NCBI RefSeq assembly: GCF_003367395.1
Contig: NZ_CP031417.1
Location: forward strand, 1,612,001 to 1,676,000
Source of the DNA: Pseudolabrys taiwanensis
Lineage (GTDB): Bacteria; Pseudomonadota; Alphaproteobacteria; Rhizobiales; Xanthobacteraceae
Direction of reading: 5' to 3'
DNA length: 64,000 nt
Position numbers and translations under genes: made by a program. Positions 60,175-64,000 of this stretch are shown piece by piece. A model generated the notes under the pieces. It was not told where the DNA came from. It did no database searches and saw only the letters and a program-made list of their open reading frames with translations. Each line of letters begins with the position of its first letter. The stretch's first letter is position 1.

Positions 60175-61365
60175 CTAAGCGAACATCGCGCGCACCAGCG
60201 CCTGCACCGGCAGCGCCATCGAGCTGCCGCCGGTCAGGAACACGGTGTTGATCTTGTCCGGCGACAGCCCCGCGTCGGCCACGGTGGCGCCGATGCAGGT
60301 CTCGATCCGCGTCAGCAGTTCGGCGATCGACGCAACGAAGGCGTCGCGGCCGACCGAGACGGCAAAGCCGCTCTCGACATAGCCGAGATCGAGCCTCGCG
60401 GCGGTCTCGCTGCTCAGCGCGATCTTCGCGCGCTCGATGTCGCTGATCAGGCGATGGCCCGAGCGGCTCTCGATCACCGACAGCAGGCGGTCGAGCAGCG
60501 CCGGCGATTGCGCTTCCTTGCGCAGCGCGCGCAGCATGGTCAGCACTTTATGCTCGTAGACCGCATTGATGTTCGACCACGTCGACAGGTCCCAATAGAT
60601 CGCCTTCGGCATCTCCAGCTTCTTGCTGCCGTAGAGCGAGCCGCGGCCGAAGTGCGGCATGACCTGCCCGGTCGACAGCTGCCGGTCGAAGTCGGTGCCG
60701 CCGACGCGGATGCCGCGGTTGGCGAGGATGTCGGCGGCGCGATCCGCCTGTCTGATGCGCTCCGGCGACACCCGCACGATCGAGAAGTCGGACGTGCCGC
60801 CGCCGATATCGACGATCAGCACCACCTGCTCGCCTGTGGTCGACGTCTCGTATTCGAGCGCGGCGGCGATCGGCTCGAATTGAAATTCGATGTTCTTGAA
60901 GCCGATCTTGCGCGCGGCTTGCTCGAGATCGCTTTGCGCCTGGCGGTCGGCCTCGGGCGCGTTCTCGATGAACTGCACGGGCCGGCCGAGCACGACGCTG
61001 TCGAGGTCGCGATCGGCCTCGGCTTCGGCCTTGCGCTTCAGATGCTGCAGGAACAGGCCGAGGATGTCGGCCAGCGTCGCGTAGCGTTTGCCGATCTTGG
61101 TCTTCTCGTGAAAGATCGGACGGCCGATCACGCTCTTGAGCGCGCGCATGAAGCGGCCGCTCTCGCCGGCCATGTAATCGCGGATCGCTTCGCGGCCGAA
61201 GGCAGGATGCCCGGTCGCGAAATTGAAGAACATGGCGCTCGGGATCGTGTCGTCGCTGTTCTCGACGGCGGCGAGGAAATGCGCCCGCTCCGTCGCCAGG
61301 CACACCGTCGAGTTGGAGGTGCCGAAATCGATACCGCAGCAATAATTTTCAACGTCGCTTTGCAT
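60175..61365 (-). CDS. Hsp70-like protein (YegD type) ending at a premature amber codon
   Basis: A 396-residue DnaK-like ATPase without the substrate-binding domain, as in YegD. Nucleotide-binding motifs are present: CGIDFGTSNSTVCL (phosphate 1), VVLIVDIGGGTSDFSIV (phosphate 2), EPIAAALEYE and FLTGGSSMALPVQ. The frame stops at TAG 60177-60175, right after VRAMFA. It then continues without further stop for 25 codons (AAITSGDVFGAVGKGLGLDARRKFS) to a TAG at 60099-60097. That tail is the conserved YegD C-terminus, so the gene seems to have gained one nonsense codon. ATG 61365 is the start. Activity may still be retained. Confidence 0.88.
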   Translation of the reverse strand: MQSDVENYCCGIDFGTSNSTVCLATERAHFLAAVENSDDTIPSAMFFNFATGHPAFGREAIRDYMAGESGRFMRALKSVIGRPIFHEKTKIGKRYATLADILGLFLQHLKRKAEAEADRDLDSVVLGRPVQFIENAPEADRQAQSDLEQAARKIGFKNIEFQFEPIAAALEYETSTTGEQVVLIVDIGGGTSDFSIVRVSPERIRQADRAADILANRGIRVGGTDFDRQLSTGQVMPHFGRGSLYGSKKLEMPKAIYWDLSTWSNINAVYEHKVLTMLRALRKEAQSPALLDRLLSVIESRSGHRLISDIERAKIALSSETAARLDLGYVESGFAVSVGRDAFVASIAELLTRIETCIGATVADAGLSPDKINTVFLTGGSSMALPVQALVRAMFA

Positions 61366-61538
61366 TTCCACCAACTACTTCCGCCGCCGCGCGGCCCATT
61401 CAAACGATTCTCACCGGCGGCGATAGAGCGTCGGACGCGCAAAGGCCGCGCTCGGCATCCGGCTTGTCGGCGCAGGCGCATGGCGGAGCGGCCGGCACAA
61501 CCGCCGCATCGGCAGCGCCGCGCAAAACCTAGGCACTG

Positions 61539-61563
61539 GGAACTTTTCTACGCCCCGCGCGTT
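61539..61563 (+). promoter_or_regulatory. EcfG-type (general stress response) promoter
   Basis: GGAAC (61539-61543), 16 bases, CGTT (61560-61563) followed by G: exact match to the alphaproteobacterial EcfG consensus. It lies 33 bases before the ATG of a 50-residue membrane protein gene, leaving room for a short leader with the ribosome site CAGGGGG. Confidence 0.8.
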
Positions 61564-61595
61564 GTTGATGCGTGGAATGGCAGGGGGCACCACGT

Positions 61596-61748
61596 ATGCC
61601 GATCTCGCGGAATGTTTTGTTCTTGCTCATTGGCGGCCTGATCGTCGCCGTCGCTGCGCTTGGTTACAAGGTCTATCAGGACCACAAGGAGCCGAAGGGC
61701 GTACAGCTCAACATCGGCCCGGCCGGCGTCTCGGTCGAAAAGAAGTAG
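61596..61748 (+). CDS. 50-residue membrane-anchored small protein, probable stress protein
   Basis: MPISRNVLFLLIGGLIVAVAALGYKVYQDHKEPKG... is one membrane helix (about 7-24) followed by a short hydrophilic tail ending NIGPAGVSVEKK. AGGGGG lies ~9 bases before ATG 61596 and an exact EcfG promoter precedes it. Similar tiny proteins with this 'KGVQ..IG..GVSVEKK' ending are familiar from Bradyrhizobium-type genomes, without known function. The promoter makes membership of the general stress regulon likely. Confidence 0.8.
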   Translation: MPISRNVLFLLIGGLIVAVAALGYKVYQDHKEPKGVQLNIGPAGVSVEKK

Positions 61749-61815
61749 TCGCAGAGCGTTACGCTTTCAACACGGCCCGCCTTTTGTGGCGGCAGCCGGC
61801 AAACCATGGAGATTC

Positions 61816-62034
61816 ATGAGAGAGATCCAAACCACCGACGCCGCCCGCGCCAAGGCTGAAACCGCCTTCAAACGCAAGGAAGCCCAGGCGCGCGAAGGGG
61901 CCATCGCGATGAAGGAATACCTTGCCGCCCAGGTGGCGACGCGCGAGAGGATGGAGCGCCTGCGTGCGCTGCGTCTCAGCAAGGAAGCCGCCGAGGCCCA
62001 GGCCGCCGGCAAAAAAACCGCCGCCAAGGCCTGA
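61816..62034 (+). CDS. Small Ala/Lys/Glu-rich helical protein
   Basis: A 72-residue charged protein predicted to be one long helix (ARAKAETAFKRKEAQAREGAIAMKEYLAAQVATRERMERLRALRLSKEAAEA, positions ~10-60) with a Lys/Ala tail. It has no signal peptide. GGAG lies 5 bases before ATG 61816. It follows the small membrane protein by 67 bases and may be read from the same EcfG promoter. Similar short proteins are widespread in Bradyrhizobium-like bacteria; function unknown. Confidence 0.75.
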   Translation: MREIQTTDAARAKAETAFKRKEAQAREGAIAMKEYLAAQVATRERMERLRALRLSKEAAEAQAAGKKTAAKA

Positions 62035-62049
62035 CGCGTCGCTCCGCCA

Positions 62050-62355
62050 TCACACCCAGCGCTTGATTGGCCCGACCTGTTGGGTCGGGTGATCAAGCTC
62101 GACGACGGTCTCGTCGATGTAACACCAGCCCCAGCCTTCCGGCGGATCGTAGCCCTCGATGATCGGATGGCCGGTTGCCGCGAAGTGCTTGGTCGCGTGC
62201 TTGTTGGGCGATGAATCGCAGCAGCCGACATGGCCGCAGGTGCGACACAGGCGCAGGTGCACCCACCAGCTTCCGGTCTTGAGGCATTCCTCGCAGCCGC
62301 GAGCGCTCGGCGTCACGTCGTGGATGGCGTCGGTGTGCGTGCATTCAGTGGCCAT
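62050..62355 (-). CDS. UBP-type zinc-finger protein
   Basis: A 101-residue protein consisting almost entirely of a ZnF-UBP domain: CTHTDAIHDV, GCEECLKTG, WVHLRLCRTCGHVGCCDSSPNKHATKHFAATGHPII. The three Cys/His clusters for zinc and the GWGWCYIDE end are intact. In eukaryotes this finger binds the ubiquitin C-terminus; bacterial stand-alone versions are common in Actinobacteria and Proteobacteria, but their ligand is unknown. It is convergent with the gene at 61816. Confidence 0.9.
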   Translation of the reverse strand: MATECTHTDAIHDVTPSARGCEECLKTGSWWVHLRLCRTCGHVGCCDSSPNKHATKHFAATGHPIIEGYDPPEGWGWCYIDETVVELDHPTQQVGPIKRWV

Positions 62356-62407
62356 GGTGTCGCTCCTTGCGCGACCACCATAGCAGAGGCGAAGACTACC
62401 TGCCTCT

Positions 62408-62535
62408 GCTCACGGTCATTGCCGGGCTCGACCCGGCAATCCATGACGCCGTGCAACGCGCAAGGCGGAAAGTGCGGCCCCTCATGCGTGGACAGCCATC
62501 ATGGATGCCCGGGTTCAAGCCCGGGCCTGACGCTG
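62408..62535. repeat. Palindromic intergenic repeat (GCCGGG type)
   Basis: Two palindromes, ATTGCCGGG-ctcga-CCCGGCAAT (62420-62442) and GGCCCGGG/CCCGGGTT around 62508-62527, flank ~65 bases. Ends (GGTCATTGCC / GGCCTGAC) resemble other TCAT...ATGA-bounded elements here. Nothing else is seen in the 298-base gap. Confidence 0.65.
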
Positions 62536-62653
62536 TGCAGGTGGTATCTGCCAGCGCGCCTTTGCCCTCCCCTACAACGAAAAACGACCGTCTCACTTCC
62601 AACACGAAGCGGTCGTTGATGGCCGCCTGGGCGCGTTCTTTGGGGAGTGGCCG

Positions 62654-63025
62654 ATGCGGCCGATCATCGCCGGCGTTGTGATAGGTCTGCTCGCGCTGGC
62701 GCCGATGGCGCAGGCCGCGAGCGATGCGGCGCCGGGCAAGCCTTCGGTACAGAAGACGAAGACGCATAAGCCCGCGCATAAGAGTGCGCATAAGAAGACG
62801 AGAAAGAAGCGGGTGTCGCGCCACTGGCACGGCTACGGCTTCCTGCCCGGCTATCGTCCGCCCGAGGTGATCGAACGCGAACGCGAGGAACGTTACTGGG
62901 CGAGCGGGCCGCATTGGTACGGTCCCGCCTGGCCGGGCTTCTATCGCGGCCGTTGGAACGGCGGCGGCTTTGGTCCCTGCTACACCTACACGCCGATCGG
63001 CTACATGTGGAATTGCGGCAAGTAA
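62654..63025 (+). CDS. Exported basic/aromatic-rich protein of unknown function
   Basis: A 123-residue protein. The signal peptide is about 1-21 (AQA-ASDA). A strongly basic linker follows (KTHKPAHKSAHKKTRKKRVSRH, about 36-56), then a Trp/Tyr/Gly-rich domain (FLPGYRPPEVIERERE, PHWYGPAWPGFYRGRWNGGGFGPCYTYTPIGYMWNCGK) with two cysteines at the end. Proteins ending 'GPCWT.TPIGPIWNCG' are frequent in Hyphomicrobiales, with unknown role. It is transcribed alone. Confidence 0.75.
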   Translation: MRPIIAGVVIGLLALAPMAQAASDAAPGKPSVQKTKTHKPAHKSAHKKTRKKRVSRHWHGYGFLPGYRPPEVIEREREERYWASGPHWYGPAWPGFYRGRWNGGGFGPCYTYTPIGYMWNCGK

Positions 63026-63201
63026 GCCGTCGCTTAAGCGCTCAGGTAAGCCACCCCGTGGGCTGTCTGTCGCACACATCGCTGCATCGGAATGATGCAA
63101 TTTCGGCGCGCTTCCAGCCGTAAATTCGTGCAGCCGCGGCGATTGACGGCGCGCGACTTCTCCCACCACATTACGCGCCCCTGACATCGCAGGATCGTTT
63201 C

Positions 63202-64000
63202 ATGATCGCACGTCGCCTCGCCTGTTCTCTCATCGTCACCGCGCTCTCGTTCACCGCCGCCGCCGCGCAAAGCTGGCCGGAGCGTCCGGTGACGATGATC
63301 GTGCCTTTCGCCGCCGGCAGCGCATCCGACACGGTCGGCCGCATCCTCGCCGCGCGCCTGGGCGATGTTCTGGGTCAGCAGGTCGTGATCGAGAACATGG
63401 GCGGCGCCGGCGGCACGATCGGCACCGGCCGCGCCGCGAGAGCCACGCCCGACGGCTATCAGTTCATCCTCGGCGGCATCGACACGTTCGCCATGAGCAA
63501 GGCGCTGTACAAGAAGCTGCCGTACGACCCGGTCGCGGATTTCGTGCCGGTCGCGCTCGTCGCCGAACAGCCGATCGTGCTGCTGGTGCGCAAGGATCTG
63601 CCGGCGAAGGACCTCAAGGAGTTCATCGCCTACGGCAAGGCCAATCCAGGCAAGCTGCAATACGGCTCGGCCGGCGTCGGCTCTGGCTCGCATCTTGCCT
63701 GCGCGCAATTGTTCGCCGCCGCCGGCATCGAGGGCGCGCATGTGCCCTATCGCGGCTCGGCCCCCGCCATGCAGGACGTCATCGCCGGCCGCCTCGACGG
63801 CATCTGCGCGCTCGGCGCCGCGGCGCTGCCGCAGATCACGAGCGGCACCGTGCGTCCGCTGGCCATCCTGAGCAAGGAGCGCTCGCCGCTGCTGCCCGAT
63901 CTCGCCAGCGCCAGCGAACAGGGCCTGAAGGATTTCGACGCGCCGTTCTGGAGCGCCTTCTTCGTGCCGAAGGGCACGCCCGACGCGGTGGTGAAGAAGC
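63202..64000 (+). CDS. TctC/Bug-family periplasmic binding protein (runs off the window)
   Basis: At least 266 codons are present. The signal peptide is about 1-22 (AAAA-QSWP). Family landmarks are WPERPVTMIVPFAAGSASDTVGR, VIENMGGAGGTIGTGRAARATPDGY, VRKDLPAKDLKEFIAYGKANPGKLQYGSAG, HVPYRGSAPAMQDVIAGRLDGIC and RPLAILS. It is distinct from the copy at 44151. A full protein would be about 320-325 residues, so ~55 are missing beyond the end. No TctA or TctB gene is seen; the ligand is unknown. Confidence 0.92.
   Translation, partial: MIARRLACSLIVTALSFTAAAAQSWPERPVTMIVPFAAGSASDTVGRILAARLGDVLGQQVVIENMGGAGGTIGTGRAARATPDGYQFILGGIDTFAMSKALYKKLPYDPVADFVPVALVAEQPIVLLVRKDLPAKDLKEFIAYGKANPGKLQYGSAGVGSGSHLACAQLFAAAGIEGAHVPYRGSAPAMQDVIAGRLDGICALGAAALPQITSGTVRPLAILSKERSPLLPDLASASEQGLKDFDAPFWSAFFVPKGTPDAVVKK

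Noticed and set aside
1..64000. tRNA genes, rRNA genes and CRISPR arrays
   Set aside because: Read through intergenic regions for cloverleaf ends (GTTCGA...CCA), conserved rRNA text and regularly spaced direct repeats; none were found by eye.

Overview
The window is one contiguous piece of a GC-rich alphaproteobacterial chromosome, most likely from the order Hyphomicrobiales (a Bradyrhizobium/Xanthobacteraceae-like organism). This rests on the gene types and their order: RNase E divergent from an AmiC-type amidase and PBP1A, with prfB beyond; aroQ-accB-accC; aat with DUF2155 and NDUFA12-type genes; an adenosylcobalamin-dependent ribonucleotide reductase; a PHB depolymerase; and two promoters of the EcfG (general stress response) type. 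No rRNA, tRNA or CRISPR array was seen.

Layout. 1-273 is the 5' end of prfB, with a textbook +1 programmed frameshift site. 440-5300 is an accessory island that separates prfB from mrcA. It holds two RhiA-like paralogues, a serine recombinase, a cysteine-rich secreted protein and a tandem duplication of an exported RNase A-like toxin with a CdiI-like immunity protein. 5445-9417 encodes cell-wall enzymes (PBP1A, amidase). 9524-10638 is a RES/Xre toxin-antitoxin pair. 11206-14253 is RNase E. 14429-31193 is mostly metabolism and envelope upkeep: aldolase/SDR fusion, CmcJ-like oxygenase, PHB depolymerase, GST, AmpC, aminotransferase, M48 protease, DsbA-like protein, methyltransferase, carboxylate-amine ligase, aroQ, accB and accC.

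31200-42100 is a second accessory block placed between accC and aat, which are usually close together. It carries an outer-membrane beta-barrel protein, an AraC regulator, an ArsR/SRPBCC cluster, a TetR/Rieske oxygenase/ABC binding-protein cluster, and a histidine kinase plus single-domain response regulator. 42133-48192 returns to core-like genes (aat, DUF2155, NDUFA12, MscS) mixed with a TctC-type binding protein and an MFS exporter. 48202-50685 is an autotransporter. After a 1.16-kb non-coding stretch comes nrdJ (51845-55552). 55742-64000 is a patchwork of small secreted or unknown proteins, an HU protein, an Hsp70-like gene with an in-frame amber codon, and a second TctC-type gene running off the end.

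Several families of palindromic intergenic repeats are scattered through the window. One is a twin-hairpin cassette present three times, twice sitting between the arms of a different palindromic repeat. The most promising candidate for an undescribed system is the 3.2-5.2 kb pair of Sec-exported RNase A-like toxins. They are not fused to any CdiA carrier, carry four conserved cysteines, and each is joined to its immunity gene by the same 4-base TTGA overlap.
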